Positions 23,490-35,340 of a DNA stretch of 64,000 nt are shown here, piece after piece. Position numbers and translations under genes: made by a program. The notes under the pieces were generated by a model that saw nothing but the letters and a program-made list of their open reading frames with translations, was not told the DNA's origin and did not search any database. Source of the stretch: Acanthacorydalis orientalis (lineage: Eukaryota > Arthropoda > Insecta > Megaloptera > Corydalidae); NCBI GenBank assembly GCA_034766995.1, contig CM068313.1, positions 2,813,404-2,877,403 of the forward strand, given 5' to 3'. The first letter of the stretch is position 1. The number at the start of each line of letters is the position of its first letter.

Positions 23490-26090
23490 GATTTTTCAAC
23501 AAAAAGTGAGTTATTTCCATTTTTGAGCAATTTTTTCGATGGAATTTTTCCAAAAATAATAAATTAGTACAAAAATAGAATTGAAAACAAAATCTTGTAT
23601 TTAAATAAACACAAAATATTTTTTTTCAAGGCTTAACAGAAAAACTAAAATAATTAAAAATCGAATTTCGGCTACAAAAAAAGTATTTTCAATTAACTAA
23701 ATTAATTTTTGTAAGAAATTAATTAATTTCAGTTGGGGTAATCGAATAATGATAAAAAATTTTCATTTCTAATGATTTTTAAAAAAATTAATTTTTGAAT
23801 CCAAAAAAACGACGACCTAGTGTATGCAAAATTTCTCGAAAAATCGACATTTTTAAAAATCGATTTTTTGTGTTTAAAATCAAAGATTGGGAAGAAAATA
23901 ACATGAATTAACAATTAAAATATTATTTTGAGACATAGAACAAACTTTACTAGCAGAGAACTGATTTTGCTAAATTGGAAATATTTTTCATTCAAATATA
24001 AATTATTTTCATTTTTGAGCGGTTTTTCATAGTAACATTCTATTGTTTCACCAAAAATTATTAAACTAGAACACAATAATATAATTTAGATCAAAATCTT
24101 GTACTTAAATAATTGCGAAATATTTTTTTTCGATTTTTAAATAGTGTTGAGAAAAATGAAAATAACTAAAAATCGAATTTCGACCACAAAGAATGTATTT
24201 TCAATTAACTAAATTAATTTTTGCAAGAAAACAATTATTTTCTGTTGAAATAATCGAATCATAATAAAAAATATTCATTTCTAATCATTTTTAAAAAAAT
24301 CAATTTTTGAATCCAAAAAAACGACGACCTAGTGTGTATGCAAAATTTCTTGAAAAATCGACATTTTTAAAAATTGTTTTTTTGAGTGTAAAATCAAAGA
24401 TTGGTAAGAACATAACATGAATGAATAATTAAAATATTATTTTGAGACGTAGAACTATCTTTATTAGCAGAGAACTGATTTTGCTAAATTGGAGAGATTT
24501 TTCATTCAGAAATAAATTATTTTCATTTCTGAGCTGTTTTTCGTAGTAACTTTCTATTATTTCACTCAAAAATTTTAAATTGGAACACAATAATATAATT
24601 TAAATCAAATTCTTGTATTTAAATAAGTACGAAATATTTTTTTTCAATTTTTTGAAATGTTGAGGGAAGAACAAAAATAATTAAAAATCGAATTTCGGCT
24701 ACAAAGAAAGTATTTTCAGTTAACTTAATGAATTTTTACAAGAAAACAATTATTTTCGATTGAAATAATCGAAACAGAATAAAAAATATTCATTTCTCAT
24801 GAGTTTCGAAAAAATCAATTTTTGAATCTAAAAAAACGACGACCTAGTGTATGCAAAATTTCATGAAAAATCAACATTTTTAAAAGTCGATTTTTTGTGT
24901 TTAAAATCAAAAATTGGTTATAAAATAACATGAATTAACAATTAAAATATTATTTTGAGACATAGAACAAACTTTACTAGCAGAGAACTGATTTTGCTAA
25001 ATTGGAAATATTTTTCAATCAGAAATTAATTATTTCCATATTTGAGCTTTTTTTCATAGAAACTTTTTATTATTTTGCTCATAAATATTAAATTGGAACA
25101 CAATAATATAATTTAGACCAAAATCTTGTACTTAAATAAATGCGAAATATTTTCGTTCAAATTTTTAAACGTTGAGAGAAAAATGAAAATAACTAAAAAT
25201 AGAATTTCGGCTACAAAGAAAGTATTTTCAATTAACTAAATGAATTTTTGCTAGAAAACAATTATTTTCGGTTGAAATAATCGAAATAGAATAAAAAATA
25301 TTCATTTCTAATGATTTTTAAAAAAATCAATTTTTGGATCTGAAAAAACGACGACCTAGTGTATGCAAAATTTCTCGAAAAATCAACATTTTTAAAAATC
25401 AATTTTTTGTGTTCAAAATCAAAGATTGGTTATAAAATAACATGAATTAACAATTAAAATATTATTTTGAGACATAGAACAACCGTTATCGGCAGAGAAC
25501 TGATTTTGCTAAATTGGAGAGATTTTTCATTCAAAATTAATTATTTCCATTTTTGAGCTTTTTTTCATAGAATCTTTCTATTATTTCACCCAGAACAATT
25601 AAATTGGAACATAACAATTTAATTGAGACCAAATTCTTGTATTTAAATAAGTACGAAATATTTTTTTTCAATTTTTTAAAATGTCGAGGGAAGAACGAAA
25701 ATAATTAAAAATCGAATTTCGGCTACAAAGACTGTATTTTCAATTAAGTAAATGAATTTTTAAAAGAAAACAATTATTTTCGCTTGAAATAATCAAATAA
25801 GAATAAAAAATATTCATTTCAAATGATTTTTAAAAAAATCAATTTTTGAATCCAAAAAAACGACGACCTATAGTATGCAAATTTTGATGATAAATCAACA
25901 TTTTTAAAAATCATTTTTTTGAGTTTAAAATCCAAGTTCGGTTATAAAATAATAGAAAACACGGATTAAAATCATGTTTTTGATCATAGAATAAAATTTA
26001 TTTAATGGAAACACTGATTTAGTCCCATTATAGTTTTGTCAGTCAAAAAATTCATAATTTTCATTTTTGAACATTTTTTTAATAAAATTC
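23490..26090 (+). repeat. 512-bp satellite, five monomers
   Basis: The landmark ACGACGACCTAGTGTATGCA occurs near 23809, 24321, 24837, 25349 and 25860 (spacings 512, 516, 512, 511). Other conserved words in each monomer are GCAGAGAACTGATTTTGCTA, AATCGAATTTCGGCTACAAA and AACATGAATTAACAATTAAA. Monomers differ by scattered substitutions and short indels, and the outer ones are most decayed. There is no coding frame. Lengths are remarkably constant. Confidence 0.92.
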
Positions 26091-26126
26091 ATCTATTATT
26101 ACCAATACTGAAGTTTGGTATAAATA

Positions 26127-26206
26127 TTAGGTCATTAGGAAAATACTTTCGGTAATGTATATGAATTTATAAGTTATAAACCGCAATTAATTCTCTACCG
26201 ATCTAA
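26127..26206. mobile_element. 80-bp mariner MITE (family A ends)
   Basis: Begins TTAGGTCATTAGGAAAATAC and ends ACCGCAATTAATTCTCTACC plus GATCTAA. TA dinucleotides sit immediately outside both ends, the mariner target duplication. The element is two terminal repeats joined with about 15 bp between them. It has the same design and the same 80-bp length as the human MADE1 MITE of Hsmar1, a member of the same broad mariner group. Confidence 0.8.
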
Positions 26207-26700
26207 TATAAATGAATGTAGATCGTTAAGAGTAGAGATAGCTGAATACAATTAATATATTTGTTTGAATCTGGTTTGATTTCAACTGAGTGGAAAGCGG
26301 TTTGTCATTTCAATGATAAGAAAACGAAAATATAAGTAAAATATTGAATTTTTGTGTTGTGTAATCAAAAAATAAATACAGGATAACAATACCATTCAAT
26401 GAAACTGTCTACACAGTTGTGAAATTCTATAAATTGTCTACAAAAACACCCACACCCACATCTAACAATCGATGATAACAAATAAATTATATTCTAATTA
26501 TTTAGTAACGACAGATAAAAGATTCATGCTCGTTCGTTGTCTTCTACCCCTTTGTCAATATAAATTTATGTGAGATATATTGTCGATAGTCTCTTTTTAA
26601 AACAGAAATATCTGTAGCATTCGGTATAATTTTGAATTGAAATTTATGGTACGCTGGTCAGTTTATCAGCTCGTTGTTTTATCCGCAAGACCTTTTCATT
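26207..26700. other. A+T-rich DNA, nothing recognised
   Basis: No repeat unit, frame or structure stands out. Confidence 0.4.
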
Positions 26701-27260
26701 CATTGTTCATAGTTTGTGTATAAACAAGTGTATCGTCGTACGAATCCTTTCAAATTACTATTCACTAGCGACTACACGACGCATCGTCGTTCAATACCTG
26801 CAAGTATTCCATCGGTTCGACTCCGGTTAAATCCTACTTGGAGTTGCGACGCTGTCATACATACAGAACAGCCATTCTCGATGGAAATAACGTCGTGTGA
26901 CCGACGAACTGTGCACATAAAAGGCCATACACACACACACACACACACACACAGATCGAGAAATCCGAGCGTCGTTGCATTTTCCGGTATTGAAAACATA
27001 GCCGGTGCAAAAGTTTTAACCGGTACGGTGTCTTTGTTGTGAGTACGACGTCGACGGCGACGCCGACGTCGGTCGGTCGGTCGGTCGACCGCCGCGACGG
27101 GACACCGTGTATTCAATGCGCCGGAGATCTATTATGATCGTGCTGGGAAAACTATTCCGTGTTCGAGAACGGATCATTTGTGTTGCATCGGATTTCAGCG
27201 GGTCTGGGTGCGCTGAATGCACGCGGAATGGATTTCCCAACGTGCTATTATTATCGGGAC
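26700..27260. other. CpG-rich block with (CA)n and (GTCG)n
   Basis: Contains (CA)n at 26929-26953, GACGTCGACGGCGACGCCGA near 27048, and four tandem GGTC units before CGACCGCCGCGACGG near 27068-27100. Overlapping frames on both strands span the simple repeats and have no known motif. Confidence 0.4.
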
Positions 27261-27479
27261 GAGGTTTTCAGAATCAATCCGGTTGTGTGTTATTGTGTAA
27301 GTTTTTAGTTATTTCGAACGATGTCGGCGCATACATTAAACCACATATGTTCTCTGATATATTTTCTAAACATTCTTCTTATCTCTCAACAATGGAACTG
27401 GTTTTTTTTTCATACTACTTTTGTAGATTTAAAAAAAAGTCATTCGATGCCCTTTTTCTTTCCTTTGTTCTTAACTTAT

Positions 27480-27990
27480 TCATTTATATAAAATGCTACT
27501 AAAAATCTTACTCCAAAGTAATTAAATAATTGTAAAAAATCGATTTTTATTTAATAATATTCTTCATAATATAAACTAGTGCTGATTCAATTAATCCCTG
27601 AATGCATTTTTCATGTCAAAATTTTATAAAAAAAGCCATCGTTATAATAAACTGAATACATATTTTTACAAATATAAGGTATAAAAATTAATTCTGTGCT
27701 TTTACATTGAATTATCATTACTCAGTCTTATATTTAAATATTTTCTCATCATTCTAGAATTTTGAAGTGCCAAGCTTAACAATTAAACATTAAATTTATT
27801 GTTTAATTTATTAATAGTTTATTATTAATTTAACATTTATTGTTAGGAAGTGGAATATGAAAAAATAAAATAATAGGGCATATATTCTTAAAATCGTTTT
27901 AAGTATATTTCAAAATATTCATCAATATATCTGTCAGTCTTGAGTAATTTCGTCAAAAAAAAAAAAAACTATCTTGGAAATAAAATATAT
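27480..27990. other. A+T-rich DNA with a mariner trace
   Basis: Only a family B end fragment (27674-27775) is recognisable. Confidence 0.4.
27674..27775 (+). mobile_element. Mariner family B 5' end fragment
   Basis: ATAAGGTATAAAAATTAATT, then CTGTGCTTTTACATTGAAT, TTTTCTCATCATTCTAGAAT and TTTTGAAGTGCC, keep the same order as the 5' leader of the copy at 30623. Confidence 0.6.
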
Positions 27991-27994
27991 TTTT

Positions 27995-28770
27995 TTCTTT
28001 GACAATCTGAAGATGATGACATCTCCAATCGAAATATGAATAAACAACAATCGAAAGTGATAAAGAGTTGGTTGATCTTTGAAATAATTGAGAAAAAATG
28101 TATGGTTTGTGGGGTGAACAAAGAATTTGATTGTTAAAATCAATTGAGCAAGAATTTTGAACAGAGTAATTACAGAAAAAATAAAAATTATCTTTCTATT
28201 GAAATAATGTAATAAAGCAGACTTTTTCTTGAACAATCTGAAGATGATGACATCCCTAACCTAAATATGCATGAACAACGAACAAAAATCATAAATAATT
28301 ATTTATTTTTGAAACAGTTGTGATAAAATTTGTACTTAATGGAGTGGAAGAAGAATTTGTTTATGAAAATCGATTCAACAAAAGTGTCTGCTCAGAGTAA
28401 TTTTATCAAAAAATAAAAAACTATTTTTCCATTAAAATAGTGCAATAAAACAGACTTATTCTTTAAAAATCTGAAGATAATGACATCTTCAATCGAAATA
28501 TGCATGAAAAATGATCAAAAATTATAAATAGTCGATTTAGCTTTGAAATAGTTGAGAAAAAATTTATACTTTATGGGGTGATAGAAGAATTTATTTATGA
28601 AATCGATCCAACAAGAATGTCTGGACAGTGTAACTTTATAAAAAAATTAAAAACTATCTTTCCAATGAAATAATCCAATAAAACAGACTTTTTCTTTAAC
28701 ACTGTGAAGATGATGAACCTCCCAACCAAAATATGCATAAACAACGATTAAATATGATAAATAATTGCTT
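27995..28770 (+). repeat. ~230-bp satellite, array 1
   Basis: CAATCTGAAGATGATGACAT recurs near 28004, 28233, 28469 and 28697 (spacings about 229, 236 and 228 bp). Each unit also has AAATATGCATGAACAACGA, TTTGAAATAGTTGAGAAAAA and CAATAAAACAGACTTTTTCT. Its core is related to the array at 32.8-34.4 kb, although the rest of the unit differs. Confidence 0.85.
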
Positions 28771-29186
28771 TGTCTTCGAAATAGTTTAGAAAAAATGTAT
28801 AGTTTATTAATTTTTACATCTAATATTTATTTTTTCACTTGGTCTTCTCTTACAATTAACTTTCATAATTTCTTTCTTGTATTTGAAAACAAAATGATTT
28901 TTATATTTATTTATATTTCAACACATTTCAATATATCGAATATTTCAATCGACATAAAAAGTGTTACATAGTTTTATACAATATCGATTTTTAATCAAAT
29001 ATATTTCCCAGGCAGATTTCTGTACCGTACACGGATTTTTTCTAATCTAAACGCCACTTGATTTCAAATCCAGTATTTATTTTAAGTGCCATTTGAACGG
29101 TTCGTTTGTGTCGTTTCTTCATCCATTCTGTGGTATATTACACATCAAGAGAAATAAATTTCTACAAAAACCACAATCGTACGAGT

Positions 29187-29190
<4 letters not shown>

Positions 29191-29237
<47 letters not shown>
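29191..29237. repeat. (TA)n microsatellite
   Basis: About 20 dinucleotides, then TGTATATAATACACATGTGTG. Confidence 0.9.
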
Positions 29238-29238
<1 letters not shown>

Positions 29239-29239
29239 A

Positions 29240-29690
29240 TACACATGTGTGTGCATAAAAGGAGAATGAATCCATTAGGCACACACAGAGAACTAATGTC
29301 ACATGAAATTAGTCTATCACGACGGATCGTGTTCCGGAGACACAGAGCGCTGCAAACACGCCATTATTGTCATGTCGAACATATGCAACGATTCACCCAC
29401 TTGACCGGCCCGTTTGGCAACTTTCATACGGCATAAAATGCATATTAACGAGCGCGTATCAAGCATGTTTCATCAGTCCGTATGCACGACGTCAAAGTAT
29501 CGTGGAATCTCAATTGATGTTTCATAAATCTCGGATCGTTGTGTTTCACACGAACAGATTCTATTGTGCAAGTGGTACGGTGACGTCATCGTACCGTGCA
29601 ACGGATCTTTTCTCTCGCATCTCCCATACAAGGTATTTCCATAGATTTTCGAAGTGGAACTTCTTTAGCAGCGTCGACAGATAAATTTAA
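29240..29690. other. CpG-rich block
   Basis: Begins right after (TA)n. Plus-strand frames at 29230-29436 and 29367-29684 overlap in different phases and have no known motif. Confidence 0.35.
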
Positions 29691-29884
29691 AGGGAGAGAC
29701 GAGAAAGTGTAAAAGAAATTGTTATGATTTGTGAGGAGGTGGGGTGGAGAGTGAATATGGATCATGCGTAGACGGCAGAAGCTAGAGATTAATTAATTAA
29801 TTAAATTAATTGAACCAATTGACATTGTCGCTCAGTTCATGGATGATTGCTGCACAATCACAGTTATTTGGTGCGACGATGACA

Positions 29885-30350
29885 GCAGTTGATGAACTTT
29901 GCGTTGCTGAGTGTAAAATGGAAGACAGGAAAACAATTGTGATTGTAACGATTTATATTCCTCCGAATCAAAAAAAAATTTGATACAACATATTTGGATA
30001 CACCGTTCATTACTGCCATGCACTCAAAAAGGTGCAGCGTTCCTCTGCAGAGGAGAGGATACACTATTTATGATTCTTAGTGAGAATTTTAATGTGAATT
30101 TCACCTCAGAAGATTCAGCACCACTTGTTAATTTTCTACTTGAAAAACTTCATTTAAATGCGAGTACTGATTCCATAATCGCAACAACAAAATCATGTAC
30201 TACTATGGATGCTATCTTTTCGGGATATCTTCAAAACATACAATCCACAGCATACATTTCATATTTATCATAAGCTCATAAGAATCATAAGCTCATTGTA
30301 TCAGTTGTACGAACTGAATCCCCACTGGAAGAAGTAATGGGGGTTGATAA
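29885..30350 (+). pseudogene. Endonuclease (EEP) domain relic of a retroelement or Helentron
   Basis: The plus-strand translation gives ELCVAECKMEDRKTIVIVTI followed by YIPPN, the beta-strand and loop of endonuclease/exonuclease/phosphatase domains. After a frameshift it continues with ENFNVNFTSEDSAPLVNFL (the family has GDFN, so the Gly-Asp pair is lost here), TTKSCTTMDAIFSGYL with the second conserved Asp, and YHKLIVSVV with the catalytic His. The order and spacing match EEP domains of non-LTR retrotransposons, and the SxDSxPLxxFL wording is what I associate with the endonuclease carried by Helentron-type helitrons. The frame is broken at least twice, and a short CATAAGCTCATAAG duplication sits just before the His motif. 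No reverse transcriptase or Rep/helicase sequence adjoins it. Confidence 0.6.
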
Positions 30351-30622
30351 AATATTATAAAAAAAATGTTAATTTTCTAATTCACATCTTATTGTTTTAT
30401 ACTTATCGTTTTCCTCTTATATAAAATTCCATCTTTTTTCTTCACTTCTATACTGATTCTTAAAGTTGCAACAAAAAAAAACGAAACCATTCATTTATCA
30501 TGCATGATACCATTCTTTTAAAACTGTTTACATTTCAACAGACCCCAAAGAAGTTTCACTCCTAGCACTCATATTGTGTTCACATACCCTTTTTTATCAT
30601 TCTGATAATAAAAGAATAAAGA

Positions 30623-31418
30623 TTAGGTATAAAGATTAATTCGGTGCTTTTAAATTGAATCAATCATAATTCTGTTTTAAATTAAAATAATTTTTTGTCG
30701 TTTATGGATTTTGAAGCGATATCCTCATCATTTAAAAAGCACTATATATATATATATATTGGCTTAACAGATACCATAACCTCACAAAACAATTACGGAT
30801 ACGATTTCGTCCAACAAGTAGCATATTGTGGATAATTTTCGCATTCCATTTGAAAAAAAGACATCCTAACACGCGAAAATTATTAGTTTACCTTTTGAAA
30901 AAGGTGTTGTAAGTCACAAAACATGCAAGAAATGCTAAAACAGTGGAAAAGATTATTTATTGAACAGTTTTGATCATAAAATAGTTGTTTGATAATGAAA
31001 AATGTTGATTGAATGCTTTTGAATTTTTTAAATGATAAAAATGTTCATTCATTATTATTTATAAGCGTTTCTGTTACGCTTCAATCATGTTCAGGGAGTT
31101 CTAATTAAGTATAGGTCTCAAACATTCGGTCGAACCTGCTGAAATTATTATTTTGATTTTAGGGAAAGATGTTGTAATGCAAAAAAAAACATGAAAAAAA
31201 TGCTTAAACAGTGGAAGAGATCGAAAAATGTATTGAACAATTAATCAACTTAAAGTCACCATCATTTTTTCGAAAGGGGATTTGTTAATTACCCTCCAGA
31301 TAGACAAAAGTTATGCAAAATAATGTGTGATATTTTCAAGATTGAAATGTGTTCAATTTTTCGGTATATAAACATTCATTTTCTATAGAAAAGGCACTGA
31401 ATTAATTCCTGTACCTAA
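30623..31418 (+). mobile_element. Mariner family B copy containing a satellite unit
   Basis: The 5' end TTAGGTATAAAGATTAATTC plus GGTGC and the 3' end AAGGCACTGAATTAATTCCT plus GTACCTAA form an inverted pair 796 bp apart. The leader and broken N-terminal coding region follow the copy at 20580. Inside, the end of the N-terminal segment (CATGCAAGAAATGCTAAAACAG) appears twice, near 30920 and 31185, flanking 30955-31150. That stretch is a unit of the 230-bp satellite (GAACAGTTTTGATCA, GAAAAATGTTGATTGAATGC, TCAAACATTC). The distal part has the 3' non-coding words shared with 20.98-21.07 kb. No catalytic core remains. Confidence 0.75.
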
Positions 31419-32213
31419 GATATCAGTTTATCTGCGTTTCAAATTCACGGTAGTGTAAAAATCAATCAATCTTAATGATTTTTTGATTATCTTAAGAAGC
31501 GTCCACTCTCAAATTTATAATTATACACTTTATGTGCTTGGAATAAAATTGTTTGTATAAATCAAACAATCAGATTTAATTCTAACACTTTTCATGTACA
31601 AAATCTGAATGAGCAATGAATAAAAGCTATAAAAAATATAAAAATCGAGTTTTTGAAACAACTTACTTCTTTCTTTCAAAGAAATGATGAAATAATAGCT
31701 AATTCGATTTAAAAACCTGTTCTGAATTCTGTTATAAAGTGAATCGTGGATTAAAATTGATACATAAAACAAATATTGATCAATTATTTCTACTGAAAAT
31801 TGTTATTTCTTCACAAAAAATACTAATTAGATGAAGAAGAAACGAGATCATGACTTTATATTCGAAATTTTTATATTCAATAATTGTTGATTGACCATTT
31901 CTGATCTCAATTTTTTTTGACTTTGTGGATTAAAGAAAGTATTGATTCGTGAAAGTGAATTTAGTCAGTATCAGTGCTATATACTGATATTAAAAAGATT
32001 AAAAAGAACTGTTTAAATAGAGTTAAAGATCGAATTCGATTTCAGAGAGTATCATTTCGTTCTCGTGCTGCAAAGTAGAATAAACTCGGAAATATACTGA
32101 TTTGTTTACAATTAATTATTGAATTAATAAAGTATTTGTCAATGTCGCTAGTATCACTGTTTGAAAAGTTCAGAGATTGTATTGGATTTCAAGGCCAGAA
32201 CCCTTGTTTAGTT
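31419..32213. other. A+T-rich DNA, nothing recognised
   Basis: The 80-aa minus-strand frame at 31530-31772 is low-complexity and unsupported. Confidence 0.4.
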
Positions 32214-32214
32214 G

Positions 32215-32272
<58 letters not shown>

Positions 32273-32278
32273 ATGTGT
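32214..32278. repeat. (TA)n(TG)n microsatellite
   Basis: TA run then TG run, followed by TCTATGTATCTATGTATG. Confidence 0.95.
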
Positions 32279-32458
32279 CTATGTATCTATGTATGTGTGT
32301 GAATGTGTAATATTTTATAAAGACATATAACAATAGGAAATAATTTTCACGCTGAAATAAACATAAGTCTGAATATATTACACGGTCCATGTTTACACAT
32401 AAGTACGGCCTTCAAAATTTAACAATTAAGATACAATTTCGGTTGAATCTTTATTAAT

Positions 32459-32462
<4 letters not shown>

Positions 32463-32500
<38 letters not shown>

Positions 32501-32555
32501 TACATATATACATATATACATATATACATATATACATATATACATATATACATAT

Positions 32556-32596
<41 letters not shown>
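32463..32596. repeat. (TA)n with internal (CATATATA)n block
   Basis: TA runs flank about nine units of an 8-mer, CATATATA, at 32490-32565. A GA-rich tract follows. Confidence 0.95.
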
Positions 32597-32597
<1 letters not shown>

Positions 32598-32799
32598 AGA
32601 GAAAAAAAGAAAGAGAGAGACAAGTCAAATTCAATTCTACCACAATTAAGGCTGTTTCTACATACGGAAGCGAATGGAAATATGAAAACGAATTACAATT
32701 CGGTTTTGAGAATGATTATAAATTCACTCTCATACATGAATCATTGATTTTAATTCCATAAACTATCTAACTCATTTTCTGATCAAAACTGTTTAATAA

Positions 32800-34440
32800 A
32801 TAATTATTGATCATTTTTGTATGTCGCTTATGCGGATTTCACTTGCGATTCGATCATATTCAGAGCTCTCTGGGCAAGTAGAGATGTCAGACACTCTGAA
32901 ATGTGCATAAGTAAAAATCTACAATGATCAACAATTATTTATTGTACAGTTTTGATCTCAAATTAATTAGTTTTTAATGAAAAATGTTAATTTAATGATA
33001 TTTAATTTTGAAAATGATGAATATTCAATAATTATTACTTGTGAGCGTTTAGATTACTATTGAATCACCTTCAAAGTGCTCTGGTTAAGTATATATCACA
33101 AACGTTCTGAAGATGATGCCATTGTTATTAAAATGTACGGAAGGCACAATCAGCAATGATTATTAATCATTTGTTGAACAGTTTTGATCACAAATTATTT
33201 GGTTTTTAATGATAAATGTTGATTTAATGAAGTTAGTTTAGAAAATGATGAAAATATTCTATAATTTTTACTTGTGAGCATTTAGAATGCTATTGAATCA
33301 ACTTTAGAGCGCTCTGGTTAAGTAAATATCATAAACGTTCTGAAAATGATTCCATTGCAATCGAAATGTGCACAAGTAACAACAATGATCAATAATTATT
33401 TATTGAACAGTTTTAATCTCAAATTAATTGATTTTTTAAAAAAACGTTGATTTACTCGAACTTAATTTAGAAAATGATGAAAATATTCAATAAATTCTTA
33501 CTTGTGAGCATTTCGATTGCTATTGAATGTACTTCGGAGCGCTCTGGTTAAGTAAACATCACAAACGTTCTGAAGATGATGCCATAGCTATCAAAACTGC
33601 ATAAGTAAGAATCAACAATAATCAATAATTATTTATTGAAGAGTTTAATCACAAATTAATTGATTTTTAATGAAAAATGTTGATTTAATTAGATTTAATT
33701 TAGAAAATGATGAAGATATTCAATAATTCTTACTAGTGAGCATTTCGATTGCTATTGAATCAACTTCAGAGCGCTCTGATTAAATAAATATCACAAACAT
33801 TCTGAAGATGATGCCATAGCTATCAAAATGAGCATAAATTTCAAACGAAAATCATCCATGATTATTTATTGAAGAGTTCTGATCAGAAACAATCGGTTTA
33901 TGATAAGAAGTATTGATTCAATTCTGTTAAATTTTGAAAATGATGAAAGTGTTCACCAATTCTTACTTGTGAGCATTTCAGTTCCGATACAATCATCTTC
34001 AGACCGCTCTGACTAAATAAAGTTCCTAAATACTTTGATATGAGGCCATTGTTAGCGAGAATCAACAATGATTAATAATTATTTATTGAACAGTTTTGTT
34101 CAGAAAATAGTTTATAATAAAAAATGTTGATTGAATGCTATGAAATTTTTAAAATGATAAAATTGTTCAATTATTATTATTTTTGGACATTTTAATTACG
34201 ATTTAATCACTTTCAGTGCGCTCTGATTAAGTACAGAATTCAAACACTTGGAACATGATGTCATTGCTATCGAAATGCTTATAAGCAACAATCACAAATG
34301 ATCAATAATTATTTACTGAATAGTTCTGATCGGAGATTTATCGGTTGATAATGAAAAATGTTGATTGAATGCTTCTAAATTTTAAAAATGACGAAAATTT
34401 TCCATAATTTAATTGAAATGTGTTCATTTTTAGAGCACTA
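32800..34440 (+). repeat. ~230-bp satellite, array 2
   Basis: TATTGAACAGTTTTGATCA-like phrases occur near 32944, 33175, 33405, 33638, 33871, 34088 and 34318 (spacings 217-234 bp). Each unit has AATGAAAAATGTTGATTTAA, TTGTGAGCATTTCGATTGCT, GAGCGCTCTGGTTAAGTA, TTCTGAAGATGATGCCATTG and AAATGTGCATAAGTAA. Outer monomers are more divergent than inner ones. A single dispersed unit lies inside the mariner copy at 30.6-31.4 kb. Confidence 0.9.
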
Positions 34441-34799
34441 AGGTATAGGAAAATCGGATTTTATAAAAATGTACATAAAGAAACGAAATTTAACAGAGAT
34501 GCCGCATATTCTGTAGGCAATATTGAATAATTGTTTAAATTAGATGCGTTTACTTCTTATGATTACAACATTTTCTATCATTTGATAGATTGATAAATCT
34601 ATTTATAACAGTTTTATCTATCATCTACAATCAATCTCCGTTCGATTCATTTTTAGTCCTGATACCGAAATTCAACCCCTTACTCGCTAAATAATATGTG
34701 AAACGATTCATATCGATCGAACTAACATAATATATTCTCGTCCGTGTACTTTAAATAATATTCATTGTCTCTCACATATATAAAAAAATCGTACGTTCT

Positions 34800-35122
34800 G
34801 ATACACCGGACAACAGTGTATCATCAATCCACCGATGAATAACTTTCACGGTGATAAAAAATAAAAGGCGACAGTGAACGATTCATGATCTACGGAATAA
34901 ACTCGAACGCGCATCTATTTTTCATGAACCCAGGGACGTCGGCTGCTAACATCAATAAGCCGTGCGAATCAGTCGAATGTGATTGGTACGTGGAATAAGC
35001 CGGCGAGTGCGCCGCCGGGAGTTCGAACAGCGCCACGCTCGACAGAACCGGACGCCGATGACTGCCGAACGAAAACACGGACGTGAAGATGCACAAACAT
35101 GTGATCACACACACACACACAT

Positions 35123-35193
<71 letters not shown>

Positions 35194-35340
35194 GATAAGT
35201 GTGAGGAGCCACTTACACTGATCGAAAAAGTGGACAATTCGTAGCCAACCGATCGCAAAGATTTGTGTGTACGGCTCCGGGCCCTGACGTCGCCGCCGCC
35301 GGATCCTTTGTACCGAAACACAGTGTTATCCTATAGAGGA
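34800..35340. other. CpG-rich block split by a microsatellite
   Basis: G+C-rich sequence on both sides of the compound repeat at 35106-35193. The 143-aa minus-strand frame (34890-35321) crosses that repeat, so its His/Thr and Ile/Tyr runs are artefacts. The flanking parts have no known motif. Confidence 0.4.
35106..35193. repeat. (CA)n(TA)n(TG)n palindromic microsatellite
   Basis: CA units, then TA units, then TG units. The whole tract is close to its own reverse complement and could extrude as a cruciform. Confidence 0.95.
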
